Positions 34,598-42,201 of a stretch of 42,201 bases of DNA are shown here, one piece after another. This DNA comes from Synechococcus sp. CS-1332 (lineage in GTDB: Bacteria > Cyanobacteriota > Cyanobacteriia > PCC-6307 > Cyanobiaceae): NCBI RefSeq assembly GCF_025127995.1, contig NZ_JAHLYP010000034.1:1-42201 (forward strand). Reading direction: 5' to 3'. The notes under the pieces were generated by a model. The model made no database searches. It had not been told where the DNA came from and saw nothing but the letters and a program-made list of their open reading frames with translations. How positions within the stretch are numbered: the stretch's first letter is position 1; each line of letters opens with the position of its first letter. Position numbers and translations under genes: made by a program.

Positions 34598-35155
34598 ATG
34601 GATCCCGCCCCCCCTGCTTCCGTACCCACTCCAGCGCCCCGGGTCGCGATCGTGATGGGCAGCGATTCCGACCTGCCGACGCTGGAGCCGGCCGTGCGGA
34701 TCCTGGAGAAATTGGGGGTGGCCAGCGAGGTGCGGGTGCTTTCGGCCCACCGCACCCCACGGGAAATGGCGGCCTTCGCCGAGGCAGCCGCCTCCCGTGG
34801 CTTGCGGGTGATCATCGCCGGGGCTGGCGGGGCGGCCCACCTGCCCGGCATGGTGGCGGCCTTCTGCCTGCTGCCGGTGATCGGCGTGCCCGTGCGCAGC
34901 CAGGCCCTCTCCGGGGTGGATTCCCTGCACTCCATCGTGCAGATGCCGGCGGGTGTCCCGGTGGCCACGGTGGCCATCGGCGGCGGCCTCAACGCCGGTC
35001 TGCTGGCGGCCTCGATGCTGGCCATCGCCGATCCGGTGCTCGCTGAGGCCCTGGAGGCCTACAGGCGCGGACTGCATGACCAGGTGGTGGCCAAGGATGC
35101 GCGCCTGCAGGCCCTGGGCAGCGCCGCCTACCTGGAAGCGATGGGCCAGGGATGA
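34598..35155 (+). CDS. purE: N5-carboxyaminoimidazole ribonucleotide mutase
   Basis: 185 residues from ATG 34598. Class I PurE: VAIVMGSDSDLPTLEPA, VLSAHRTPREM, IAGAGGAAHLPGMVAA, VIGVPVRS, GVDSLHSIVQMPAGVPVATVAIG. It rearranges N5-CAIR to CAIR in purine synthesis. The N-terminal 17 residues (Pro/Ala-rich) are an extension before the conserved strand. No purK is in the window. Confidence 0.95.
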   Translation: MDPAPPASVPTPAPRVAIVMGSDSDLPTLEPAVRILEKLGVASEVRVLSAHRTPREMAAFAEAAASRGLRVIIAGAGGAAHLPGMVAAFCLLPVIGVPVRSQALSGVDSLHSIVQMPAGVPVATVAIGGGLNAGLLAASMLAIADPVLAEALEAYRRGLHDQVVAKDARLQALGSAAYLEAMGQG

Positions 35156-35234
35156 AGCGCTGGCCGTTGCCGGCCCGGCAGGCCAAGCTGATGAGAGTTC
35201 ATCGATCCACCGGGGCCGTGCCCGGCTCCCGCTG

Positions 35235-36335
35235 ATGCTCGAGCGGCTGGTGCTGCCCCCCTGGCTGCGGTTCTCCCTGGCCCTGCCCCTGCTGGTGCTC
35301 AACCTGTGGGTGCTGCGTCAGTTGCTGGTGCCCCTAGCGCCGTTCCCGGCCCTGTTCCTGACGGCGGCCCTGCTGGCGTTCCTGCTCGATATCCCCAGCC
35401 GCTGGTTGATCCAGCGCGGTCTGCCACGGCCGGTGGCGCTGCTGCTGGTGCTGGGGCTGAGCCTCTCGGTGGTGGTGCTGGCGGCGCTGGTGCTGGTGCC
35501 TCGGCTTGTGGAGCAGCTGGGTGACCTGGTGCTGGCCCTGCCCAGCTGGCTGGCCCAGGGGGAAACCCTGCTGGAGCAGCTCCAGAGCTGGGCCACCGAG
35601 CGGGGGCTGCCCACCGACTTCGGGGGGATCAGCAGCGAACTGATCGCCCGCACCAGCAAGATCGCGTCCCAGCTCAGCCAGCAGGTGCTGGGGATCCTGG
35701 GGGCCACCGTCAGCATCACCGTCAACACGGTGATCGTCCTGGTGCTGGCGGTGTTTCTGCTGCTGGGGGGTGAAGGCATCGCCAAAGGCCTGGCCGAATG
35801 GCTTCCCTCCGGCACCCGCGCCCTGGTGCTCACCACCCTCGATCGCACCTTTCGGGGCTACTTCGCCGGCCAGGTGGTGCTGGCCCTGATCCTCAGCGGT
35901 GCCCAGAGCCTGGTGTTCACCCTCCTGGGGATCCCCTACGGCGTGCTGTTTGCGGTGGCGATCGGCTTCACCACCCTGATTCCCTACGCCAGTGCCCTCA
36001 CCATCGTGGGGGTGAGCGTGCTGCTGGCGCTTCAGGATCCCCGCACCGGCCTGGAGGTGCTGGCGGTGGCGATCAGTGTCGGTCAGGTGGTCGACCAGGT
36101 CATCCAGCCGCGGCTGATGGGGTCGATCGTGGGTCTGCAGCCGGCCTGGCTGCTGATCAGCCTGCCGATCGGAGCCCGCCTTGGGGGCCTGTTGGGGCTG
36201 GGGGAACTGCTGGGCCTGCTCCTGGCAGTGCCGGTGGCCAGCTGCGCCAAGACCTTCCTCGATGCCTGGGCCCTGCGGCTTCGCAGGGACTGGCCCGAGC
36301 CGGAGCCATTCAGGGCTCTGCCGGAGCCGGAATGA
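35235..36335 (+). CDS. AI-2E family (PerM-type) membrane transporter
   Basis: 366 residues from ATG 35235, 79 bases after purE. Seven or eight hydrophobic segments, with the family's long charged periplasmic part (about residues 70-150) and the block RGYFAGQVVLALILSGAQ, LGIPYGVLFAVAIGF, LIPY, and VVDQVIQPRLMGSIVGLQP. The family moves diverse small molecules or ions; a quorum-sensing role should not be assumed from the name. The end overlaps convergent cysC by 26 bases. Confidence 0.9.
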   Translation: MLERLVLPPWLRFSLALPLLVLNLWVLRQLLVPLAPFPALFLTAALLAFLLDIPSRWLIQRGLPRPVALLLVLGLSLSVVVLAALVLVPRLVEQLGDLVLALPSWLAQGETLLEQLQSWATERGLPTDFGGISSELIARTSKIASQLSQQVLGILGATVSITVNTVIVLVLAVFLLLGGEGIAKGLAEWLPSGTRALVLTTLDRTFRGYFAGQVVLALILSGAQSLVFTLLGIPYGVLFAVAIGFTTLIPYASALTIVGVSVLLALQDPRTGLEVLAVAISVGQVVDQVIQPRLMGSIVGLQPAWLLISLPIGARLGGLLGLGELLGLLLAVPVASCAKTFLDAWALRLRRDWPEPEPFRALPEPE

Positions 36336-36945
36336 TGCCGCGGCGCTCCAGTTCGGCCATCACCTGGGCCACAGAGTCGTCGAGGCTCTGTTCGCCGGTG
36401 GCCACCCGCAGCTCGGGGGCCTCGGGCGCCTCATAGGGGCTCGAGATGCCGGTGAATTCCTTGATCTCCCCGGCCCGGGCCTTGGCATAGAGCCCCTTGG
36501 TGTCCCGTTGCTCGCAGACGTCCAGGTCGGCGGCGCAGTGGATCTCCAGGAAATCGCCCGCCTCCACCAGATCGCGGGCCCGCTGGCGATCCGCCTGGAA
36601 GGGGGAGACGAAGGCGGTGAGCACCACCACGCCGGCATCCAGGAACAGCTTGGCCACCTCACCGATCCGACGGATGTTCTCCTCGCGGTCGGCGTCGGAG
36701 AAGCCCAGATCGCTGCACAGCCCATGGCGCACGTTGTCGCCATCGAGCACATAACAGGCCAGCCCCTGCTCGAACAGGGCCGAATTCACCGCATTGGCCA
36801 GGGTGCTCTTCCCCGCTCCCGAGAGCCCCGTGAACCAGAGGATGGCGCTGCGGTGGCCGCGCTGGTGGGCCCGGGCAGCGCGGCTCACGGTGGAGTGGTG
36901 CCAGACGATGTTGGTGGCCTTGGCAGGCGAGGTCATCTCGGACAC
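36310..36945 (-). CDS. cysC: Adenylylsulfate (APS) kinase
   Basis: 211 residues. Walker A loop in LWFTGLSGAGKSTLANAV, DGDNVRHGL, the block FSDADREENIRRIGEVAKLF, FVSPFQADRQRAR, and CEQRDTKGLYAKARAGEIKEFTGISSPYE, all typical of CysC. It phosphorylates APS to PAPS for sulfate assimilation or sulfation. The N-terminal block TNIVWHHSTVSRAAR is also standard. It stands alone, followed by no sulfate genes. Confidence 0.96.
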   Translation of the reverse strand: MSEMTSPAKATNIVWHHSTVSRAARAHQRGHRSAILWFTGLSGAGKSTLANAVNSALFEQGLACYVLDGDNVRHGLCSDLGFSDADREENIRRIGEVAKLFLDAGVVVLTAFVSPFQADRQRARDLVEAGDFLEIHCAADLDVCEQRDTKGLYAKARAGEIKEFTGISSPYEAPEAPELRVATGEQSLDDSVAQVMAELERRGIIPAPAEP

Positions 36946-36980
36946 GGAAACGGGGCGGCGGCTTCGGGCCGCATTCTCCC

Positions 36981-37304
36981 CTACCCCCCCGACTGATTCG
37001 GCCGATAGCCGTCGTGCTCGAGGGCAGCCAGGGCCGCCGCCACATGGTCTCCCTGGAGTTCGATCACCCCGTCCTTGAAGGTGCCGCCGGTGCCGGTACC
37101 AGCCTTCAGCCGCTTAAGCAGCTGGCGCGCTTCGGCCTCCGGGGCCACCAACCCCGTGATCGTGGTGACGAGCTTGCCGCCTTTCCCAGCCTTGGTGCGC
37201 TGCACGCGCACCCTCTGCAGGGACTTGGGGGGCTGGGCCGATGGGGACTCTGGCCGTTGCAGGCTCTCCGACCCGCTGAACTCCCTCCAGCCGCCTTTAG
37301 GCAT
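36981..37304 (-). CDS. SUI1/eIF1-like translation factor (YciH type)
   Basis: 107 residues. After a variable N-terminal 30, the SUI1 fold is clear: VRVQRTKAGKGGKLVTTITGL, then LLKRLKAGTGTGGTFKDGVIELQGDH. The bacterial members (YciH) bind the small ribosomal subunit and influence start-site choice. A perfect 12-base palindrome (37305-37316) lies directly before its start codon, in the region shared with the plus-strand small frame and trpB. Confidence 0.92.
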   Translation of the reverse strand: MPKGGWREFSGSESLQRPESPSAQPPKSLQRVRVQRTKAGKGGKLVTTITGLVAPEAEARQLLKRLKAGTGTGGTFKDGVIELQGDHVAAALAALEHDGYRPNQSGG

Positions 37305-37316
37305 GGGTGCGCACCC
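37305..37316. repeat. Palindrome GGGTGCGCACCC before the SUI1 gene
   Basis: A perfect 12-base palindrome adjoining the SUI1 start codon. It could bind a dimeric regulator or hide the start region in RNA. In a GC-rich genome a 12-base palindrome may also be chance. Confidence 0.5.
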
Positions 37317-37333
37317 CCATCAGGAGCTGTTGC

Positions 37334-37477
37334 ATGGGACGGCATTTCGGTGGCGTCGTTGCCATCATCCCTGCGACAGATCCTTTCATCCTTGGCCCCG
37401 AAGTGATCTGCCTGGCCATTGAGGCCGATCAGGCCGTGCAGCAGGGATGGCTGGGCTGGCACTGGGTGTGTCCCTGA
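37334..37477 (+). CDS. Candidate 47-residue small protein or leader peptide before trpB
   Basis: ATG 37334 to TGA 37475-37477. A strong ribosome binding site AGGAG (37322-37326) is seven bases from the ATG, better than at most genes here, including trpB itself. The peptide begins MGRHFGGVVAIIPATDPFI and ends GWLGWHWVCP, with three Trp among its last ten residues. The end lies 48 bases before the trpB GTG. The Trp cluster suggests a leader peptide that senses tryptophan supply, though it is longer than known leaders; a free-standing small protein is equally possible. No family is recognised. Confidence 0.5.
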   Translation: MGRHFGGVVAIIPATDPFILGPEVICLAIEADQAVQQGWLGWHWVCP

Positions 37478-37525
37478 CGCCCCGGAGGATGCGTACCTAG
37501 TGTTGAAGCCCCCTCAGTACCGCCG

Positions 37526-38791
37526 GTGACCAGCACCGTCCCTACCCGCCACGTCGACCCGGCCGAGCTGCAGCCGTCGGTCCGTCCGGATGGCCTGGGC
37601 CGTTTCGGCCCCTTCGGTGGTCAGTACGTGCCCGAAACCCTGATGCCCGCCCTGGCGGAGCTGGAGGCTGCCGCGGCTGAGGCCTGGGCTGATCCCGCCT
37701 TCACCGCCCGGCTGGATCACCTGCTGCGCCATTACGTGGGGCGACCCACGCCCCTGTACGAGGCCGAGCGCCTCACCGCCCACTACCGCCGTCCGGAGGG
37801 GGGGCCGCGCCTGTGGCTGAAGCGCGAGGACCTCAACCACACCGGCGCCCACAAGATCAACAACGCCCTGGGCCAGGCCCTGCTGGCGCTGCGGATGGGC
37901 AAGCAGCGGATCATCGCCGAAACCGGCGCCGGCCAGCACGGCGTGGCCACGGCCACGGTCTGTGCCCGCTTCGGGCTGGACTGCGTCATCTACATGGGCG
38001 CCGAGGACATGCGCCGCCAGGCCCTGAACGTGTTCCGGATGCGGTTGCTGGGTGCCAGGGTGCAGCCGGTGACCGCCGGCAGCGCCACCCTCAAGGACGC
38101 CACCAGCGAAGCCATCCGCGACTGGGTGACCAACGTGGAGAGCACCCACTACATCCTCGGTTCGGTGGCCGGGCCGCACCCCTACCCGATGCTGGTGCGG
38201 GATTTCCATGCGGTGATCGGCCAGGAGGCCAAACGCCAGTGCCATGAGGCCTTCGGGCGGCTGCCGGATGTGCTGATCGCCTGCGTGGGCGGCGGCTCCA
38301 ACGCCATGGGCCTGTTCCATCCCTTCGTTGAGGACGCCGGTGTCCGCCTGATCGGGGTGGAGGCGGCCGGCGAGGGTGTGGCCACCGGTCGCCATGCCGC
38401 CACGATCACCGAAGGGCGGGTGGGGGTGCTGCACGGCGCCATGAGCCTGCTGCTGCAGGACGAGGAAGGCCAGGTGCAGGAGGCCCATTCGATCAGTGCT
38501 GGCCTCGATTACCCGGGCGTGGGGCCGGAGCACAGCTATCTCAAGGGCATCGGCCGGGCGGAATACGCCGCGGTCACCGACGACCAAGCCCTCGAAGCTC
38601 TGCAACGGGTGAGCGAGCTGGAGGGCATCATCCCGGCCCTGGAGACGGCCCATGCCTTCGCGTGGCTGGAATCCCTCTGCCCCACCCTGGCGCCTGGCAC
38701 TGAGGTGGTGCTGAATCTCTCCGGCCGCGGCGACAAGGACGTCAACACCGTGGCCGAGCGGCTGGGGGGCCGCCTGGAGGGCGCCGGCTAA
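37526..38791 (+). CDS. trpB: Tryptophan synthase beta subunit
   Basis: 421 residues from GTG 37526. Conserved blocks: [38 protein letters not shown] with the PLP lysine, [45 protein letters not shown], and NLSGRGDKD. It joins indole and serine to tryptophan with TrpA, which is not in the window. No good ribosome binding site is seen before the GTG, while a small frame upstream has one, so translation may depend on the leader. A 6-bp hairpin (38784-38800) spans the stop codon, without a T-run. Confidence 0.96.
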   Translation: MTSTVPTRHVDPAELQPSVRPDGLGRFGPFGGQYVPETLMPALAELEAAAAEAWADPAFTARLDHLLRHYVGRPTPLYEAERLTAHYRRPEGGPRLWLKREDLNHTGAHKINNALGQALLALRMGKQRIIAETGAGQHGVATATVCARFGLDCVIYMGAEDMRRQALNVFRMRLLGARVQPVTAGSATLKDATSEAIRDWVTNVESTHYILGSVAGPHPYPMLVRDFHAVIGQEAKRQCHEAFGRLPDVLIACVGGGSNAMGLFHPFVEDAGVRLIGVEAAGEGVATGRHAATITEGRVGVLHGAMSLLLQDEEGQVQEAHSISAGLDYPGVGPEHSYLKGIGRAEYAAVTDDQALEALQRVSELEGIIPALETAHAFAWLESLCPTLAPGTEVVLNLSGRGDKDVNTVAERLGGRLEGAG

Positions 38792-38800
38792 CGCAGCCGG
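38784..38800 (+). terminator. Weak hairpin over the trpB stop codon
   Basis: CCGGCT (38784-38789) and AGCCGG (38795-38800) flank a five-base loop, with the TAA stop partly in the stem and loop. GC-rich bases, not a T-run, follow, so classical termination is not supported. It may protect the transcript end. Confidence 0.35.
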
Positions 38801-38820
38801 GGGGCTCGCCAACCCGTGCT

Positions 38821-39606
38821 TCAGAGCGGATCCTGTTCCCAGGGGAAACGGGGCAGCTTGTTGAGGCCTTCCTGCATGTGGCGGGACCATACATCCATGG
38901 TGTGCTGGATCTCCGGGGCCTCCTTTTCGAGTTTGAGGCGCCGGCCCACCTTGAACTCGTCGCGGCGCACCAGGGCGATCTCGAAGGGTGGCCCCACGGT
39001 GAGGTTGGAGCGCCGGGTGACGATCTCCGATACCAGGCAGAGGCGCGCCGCATCCTCCAGGGAGAGGTCGGGTCGGCCGATGTAATCGAGAGGGGGCTTG
39101 CCGTACTTGGTTTCGCCGATCTGCAGGAAGGGGGTGTCGGCGGTGGCCATGATCGCGTTGCCCTGGGGATAGATCATGTAGAGCCCGTGGGGCTGGCCGG
39201 CGATCTGGCCCCCGAGGATGAAGCTGGCTTCACCGCTGGCGCCCGCCTGCCGCAGGTTGGGATTGAACTCCTTCTGGACCATCACATTGAGCCGGCCGAT
39301 GTAATCGGCCACCTCAAACAGGTATCGGGCCGTGAGCATGCTCGGTCCGGCCGGGGGCTCGTCCTGGCGGCTCCACTGGGGGCTGGGGCCGGCGCCATGG
39401 TTCTCGATGTCACGGCGGATGCGGTTCAGCACGGCCTGGGTGGTACCCAGGTTGCCGGCCGCCATCAGCACGAACAGCCGATCGGGGGCCGGTGCCAGCA
39501 CATGCATCTTGCTGTAGCTGGAGATGTAATCCACCCCTGCGTTGGTGCGGGAGTCGGAGGCGAACACCAGGCCGCTTTGGAGCAGAAAGCCGAGGCAATA
39601 GGTCAT
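38821..39606 (-). CDS. Proteasome-type protease (Anbu-like)
   Basis: 261 residues from ATG 39606. Ntn-hydrolase fold of the Anbu (ancestral beta subunit) type: the N-terminus MTYCLGFLLQSGLVFASDSR exposes Thr2 as the expected nucleophile once Met is removed, followed by TNAGVDYISSYSKM, LFVLMAAGNLGTTQ, EASFILGGQIAG and YMIYPQGN. Anbu proteins form open helical or ring assemblies, with unclear activity. In many bacteria they stand with transglutaminase-like and ATP-grasp genes; here the partner is hrcA, whose stop shares one base with this start (TGATG). Confidence 0.9.
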   Translation of the reverse strand: MTYCLGFLLQSGLVFASDSRTNAGVDYISSYSKMHVLAPAPDRLFVLMAAGNLGTTQAVLNRIRRDIENHGAGPSPQWSRQDEPPAGPSMLTARYLFEVADYIGRLNVMVQKEFNPNLRQAGASGEASFILGGQIAGQPHGLYMIYPQGNAIMATADTPFLQIGETKYGKPPLDYIGRPDLSLEDAARLCLVSEIVTRRSNLTVGPPFEIALVRRDEFKVGRRLKLEKEAPEIQHTMDVWSRHMQEGLNKLPRFPWEQDPL

Positions 39607-40616
39607 CAGCTGAGCAGCCTCTCCAGGATCGAGGCCACCGACTGGACCGCCGAGCGGGCGGTGGCGTAGGCCATGCGCATCGGCCCCACCAAGCCCACCT
39701 GGCCGAGGCCGCCATGGCCTGTGCGGTAGGTGGCCTGGACCACCGAGCACTGCCCGAGGGCCGCATGGGGGTGTTCCGTGCCGATCCAGATGGCGTCGCT
39801 GGCGATGGCCTCGGGGTAGCCGCTGAGCCCCAGCAGGGCGCGGGGGCCGTGCTCCACCAACTGCACCACCGGAAGCAGGCTGGAGCTGTAGCTGAACTCG
39901 GGTTGCGCCAGCAGTCCCCCCAGGCCGGCAGCCACGACGGCGTCGAGCTCCTCGCTGCGGATGCGGCCGTGGCTGTCGAGGGCCTGGCGCAGCAGGCCGC
40001 CGCTGCGGCGCAGTTCCGCCGGCAAGCGCTCCCAGGGGATGCGGCCGTCGCCACCGGAGCGGAGCTGCTGGTTGCACCAGCGCTCCAGGATGGGCAGTTC
40101 TCCCTCCAGACCGGCGCCGAGGCGCAGGTTCAGGCTGGTGCTGAAGTCGGGCCCCTGGACCAGGAACACCAGAAGCCGGTCGCCGCTGGGCACGAGCCGC
40201 ACCGCCTGGAGCAGGGGGCTGGGCCGTTGGGGCCGGGTGATCAGGCTGAGCAGGCCAGTGAGATCGGCCAGGCGACGGGCCAGATGCAGCAGCAGATCGT
40301 CAAGGGCGGCCCATTGCAGGCTGATCCCGGCCAGCTCCCGCTCCAGCTGCAGGGCGGCGGCCCCCGGGGCTGGCAGCAGCTGATCGACGTACAGGCGGTA
40401 GCCCCGCTGGCTGGGGATCCGGCCGGCTGAAGTGTGCGGCTGGGTCAGCAGGCCACGCTGTTCCAGGGCCCCCATCGCCGTGCGCACCGTGGCGGGGCTG
40501 GCGGGCAGCCCGAAGCGACGCACCAGCGTGTTGCTGCCCACGGGTTCGACGGTGTCCACGTAATGCCGCACCGTGGCTCGGAGGACCTCCTGTTGTCGGC
40601 GCGGCAGCGTGTCCAA
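39606..40616 (-). CDS. hrcA: Heat-inducible transcription repressor HrcA
   Basis: 336 residues. A winged-helix N-terminus (RRQQEVLRATVRHYVDTVEPVGSNTL, SPATVRTAMGALEQRGLLTQPHTSAGRIPSQRGYRLYVD) and the HrcA core to the end (VGLVGPMRMAYATARSAVQSV). HrcA represses groESL/dnaK by binding the CIRCE repeat. No CIRCE (TTAGCACTC-N9-GAGTGCTAA) is seen in the 80 bases before it, so it is apparently not autoregulated by a nearby site. It is translated in tandem with the Anbu-like gene. Confidence 0.95.
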   Translation of the reverse strand: MDTLPRRQQEVLRATVRHYVDTVEPVGSNTLVRRFGLPASPATVRTAMGALEQRGLLTQPHTSAGRIPSQRGYRLYVDQLLPAPGAAALQLERELAGISLQWAALDDLLLHLARRLADLTGLLSLITRPQRPSPLLQAVRLVPSGDRLLVFLVQGPDFSTSLNLRLGAGLEGELPILERWCNQQLRSGGDGRIPWERLPAELRRSGGLLRQALDSHGRIRSEELDAVVAAGLGGLLAQPEFSYSSSLLPVVQLVEHGPRALLGLSGYPEAIASDAIWIGTEHPHAALGQCSVVQATYRTGHGGLGQVGLVGPMRMAYATARSAVQSVASILERLLS

Positions 40617-40695
40617 GGACTGGGGGAAAAGCTGATTGAGAACAGATCTACGACTCTAGGTAGGAGAGGACCCTTCAACCCGTCTGGGCGTGCGC

Positions 40696-41058
40696 TCAGT
40701 AACGGGGAACCTGGGGATCCACCTCCCGGCTCCAGGCGTCGATGCCGCCTTTCAGGTTCCAGACGTCCCCAAAGCCCTGGTCCTGGATCAGCCAGCAGCC
40801 GAAGTCCCAGCTGCGGATGCCGGCATGGCACAGCACCACCACCGTCTGCTGCCGGTCCAGCAAGGTCTCCAGTTGCGGCAGCCAATCCCGGTGACGGCTC
40901 AGGGGCAGATGCAGCACCGCATGGGGCAGCTGGGCCAGGGCCAGTTCAGCGTCTTCGCGCACGTCCACGACCCGAAGCGGTTCCCCCGCCGAGAGGCGCC
41001 GTTGCAGGTCCACGGCGGGGAGAGTGCGGGGGGTCCCCGGGCGGGTCGGCTCGTCCAT
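40696..41058 (-). CDS. Rhodanese-like sulfurtransferase
   Basis: 120 residues from ATG 41058. Single rhodanese domain: LRVVDVREDAELALAQLPHAVLHLPL, and the active loop LCHAGIRSWDFGCWL with the catalytic cysteine, then GFGDVWNLKGGIDAWS. It may transfer sulfane sulfur; the six-residue loop CHAGIR-S fits the GlpE/PspE type. It lies 79 bases upstream of hrcA in the same direction and is divergent from the next gene by 54 bases. Confidence 0.92.
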   Translation of the reverse strand: MDEPTRPGTPRTLPAVDLQRRLSAGEPLRVVDVREDAELALAQLPHAVLHLPLSRHRDWLPQLETLLDRQQTVVVLCHAGIRSWDFGCWLIQDQGFGDVWNLKGGIDAWSREVDPQVPRY

Positions 41059-41112
41059 GGGGGGCTTTGAAGCGGGGGTGGCGTCAGGATGGTCCCACCC
41101 TGCTGAGAACGC

Positions 41113-42201
41113 ATGAAGGCCCGCCCATTCCTGGCGGTGCTGCTGGCCCTGGTGCTGGTGGTGTTCGGTCTGGGACTCGGTGGCTGGTGGCTGGTGTGGC
41201 AACGCAGTGCCCTGCGGCTGCAGCGCCTGCCGCTGGTGGTCCCCCGGGCGGCCCAGTTCGTGCCCAGGGATGCGCCACTCAGTTTTCATCTGTTCAGCGA
41301 CGGCGACCAGCCCCTGGATTACGCCCGCGCCGTCGCCCCGCCCCGCCAGCGGGGTCAGGCGGCGGCGGCGGTCGGCCGGCTGCGCGACGGGGCCTTCGCC
41401 GCGGCGGGTCTCGACTACGAAACGGAACTGCGCTCCTGGCTGGCCTCACCGGTGGGTCTGGCCCTGTTCGAGGCGGACGCCGGCGACGCCGCCGGTGCCT
41501 CCAGGGGAGGCTGGCTGCTGGCGCTGGGCAGCCGTGACGATGACGGTGCCCGCCAGTTTCTGCAGCGCTTCTGGCAGACCCGCAGCCTGGCGGGCACCGA
41601 TCTCCAGATCAGCACCTACCGGGGCATGGGTCTGATCAGCGGCCGGGGGGCCCTGCTGGGCCGCACGCCGATGCCTCTGGCCACGGCCCTGGTGGATGAC
41701 GACCTCGTCCTGATCGCCTCGGGACGGGGTGTGCTGGAGCAGGCACTGGACGTGTCCCAGATTCCTGAGCTCAACCAGGCCGGTCAGCCGTCCTTCCAGG
41801 AGGGGCTGCGGCGGCTTGGCACCGGTGTGGCCCTGCTCCAGGCAGCCCCCGGAGCCCTGGAGCGCTGGCTGGGGCTGCCGCTGCCGGCCCCTGCCGACCA
41901 GCGGCCCGGCGGGCTGCTTCTGGCCCTGCGACCCGAAGGGCGGAGCCTGAGGCTGTCCGCCCTGCTGGGACTACCGCCGGAGATGGTGTTGCCGGCTGTC
42001 GGCGCCGATGTCGGCCTGGGCCGGGAGTTGCTGGCCGCCCTGCACCTCCAAGTTTCCAGCCTCGCCCTGGTGCAGGATCCCGCCACCATCGCCACAATCC
42101 CCCTTCTGCAGCCGCTGCTCGCCCGCCTGGTCGGGGCGGCGGACGCAGCGGGCCCGGTGCCCGCCCTGGTGGTGGGGGCCGATGGGGGGCCGCTGCTGGC
42201 C
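41113..42201 (+). CDS. DUF3352-like exported/anchored protein (3' end outside window)
   Basis: 363 codons in frame to the window edge, so partial. It starts with a basic MKARP and a hydrophobic helix (residues 6-28), an uncleaved anchor or signal. Then come RLPLVVPRAAQFVPRDAPLSFHLF and repeated blocks with SWLASPVGLALFE, GGWLLALGSRDDDGARQFLQRFW, and DDDLVLIASG. These match the cyanobacterial DUF3352 family as remembered, typically about 550 residues long. Function unknown, location probably periplasmic or thylakoid-lumenal. Confidence 0.85.
   Translation, partial: MKARPFLAVLLALVLVVFGLGLGGWWLVWQRSALRLQRLPLVVPRAAQFVPRDAPLSFHLFSDGDQPLDYARAVAPPRQRGQAAAAVGRLRDGAFAAAGLDYETELRSWLASPVGLALFEADAGDAAGASRGGWLLALGSRDDDGARQFLQRFWQTRSLAGTDLQISTYRGMGLISGRGALLGRTPMPLATALVDDDLVLIASGRGVLEQALDVSQIPELNQAGQPSFQEGLRRLGTGVALLQAAPGALERWLGLPLPAPADQRPGGLLLALRPEGRSLRLSALLGLPPEMVLPAVGADVGLGRELLAALHLQVSSLALVQDPATIATIPLLQPLLARLVGAADAAGPVPALVVGADGGPLLA

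Noticed and set aside
34580-35302. Extension of nagA across purE
   Set aside because: Antisense to purE; NagA similarity starts near 34549-34579.
40617-40695. CIRCE element before hrcA
   Set aside because: Looked for TTAGCACTC-N9-GAGTGCTAA; not present.

Overview
The window comes from a high-GC picocyanobacterium of the Cyanobium/Synechococcus type. This rests on the gene content: NDH-1 subunit NdhH, Mg-protoporphyrin IX methyltransferase ChlM, a phylloquinone (vitamin K1) cluster (menF, menA, menC, menE and a DHNA-CoA thioesterase), an Rre1/Ycf29-type response regulator, DUF3285, the cyanobacterial variant of the PEP-CTERM tail, and compact, strongly GC-biased coding with many 1-50 base overlaps. 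The species cannot be fixed from the sequence alone.

Layout. Bases 1-6320 form a loosely packed accessory region, visibly less GC-rich in places. It holds the 3'-truncated end of a matrixin-like secreted metalloprotease, a PEP-CTERM-like exported protein, and three relatives of HpsJ, all on the minus strand. Of the three, one is full length with four membrane spans, one lacks the first three spans, and one lacks its N-terminus and appears to carry two compensating frameshifts. From 6333 the window is a dense core genome. It runs argS, a probably transferred speG, a membrane 4Fe-4S protein, a HisC-like aminotransferase, a periplasmic MBL-fold protein, and the minus-strand run prfB-DUF3285-ybeY-dgkA-trpG. 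Then come grxC-gshB, the men cluster (17399-23111), membrane proteins, a fatty acid desaturase, ndhH-DUF2752, rsmH, DUF456 and a cysteine desulfurase. The last part holds the response regulator, an RluA-family protein, chlM, nagA, purE, an AI-2E-family permease, cysC, a SUI1 factor, trpB, Anbu-hrcA, a rhodanese and the start of a DUF3352 protein.

How genes work together. MenF makes isochorismate, MenC and MenE process succinylbenzoate, a thioesterase releases DHNA, and MenA adds the phytyl chain, giving the photosystem I quinone. GrxC and GshB overlap by four bases and form a thiol-redox pair. The prfB transcript carries a classical programmed +1 frameshift site (CTT TGA C after exactly 25 codons).

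Most unusual points: the HpsJ-like paralogue group around a sorted exported protein; a 47-codon reading frame with a strong ribosome binding site and a Trp-rich end just upstream of trpB; a glutaredoxin with SSDC instead of CPxC; an RluA-family protein with Gly in place of the catalytic Asp; an MBL-fold protein without HxHxDH; and a perfect 20-base palindrome covering two divergent start codons. No tRNA, rRNA, CRISPR array, insertion sequence or prophage was seen.
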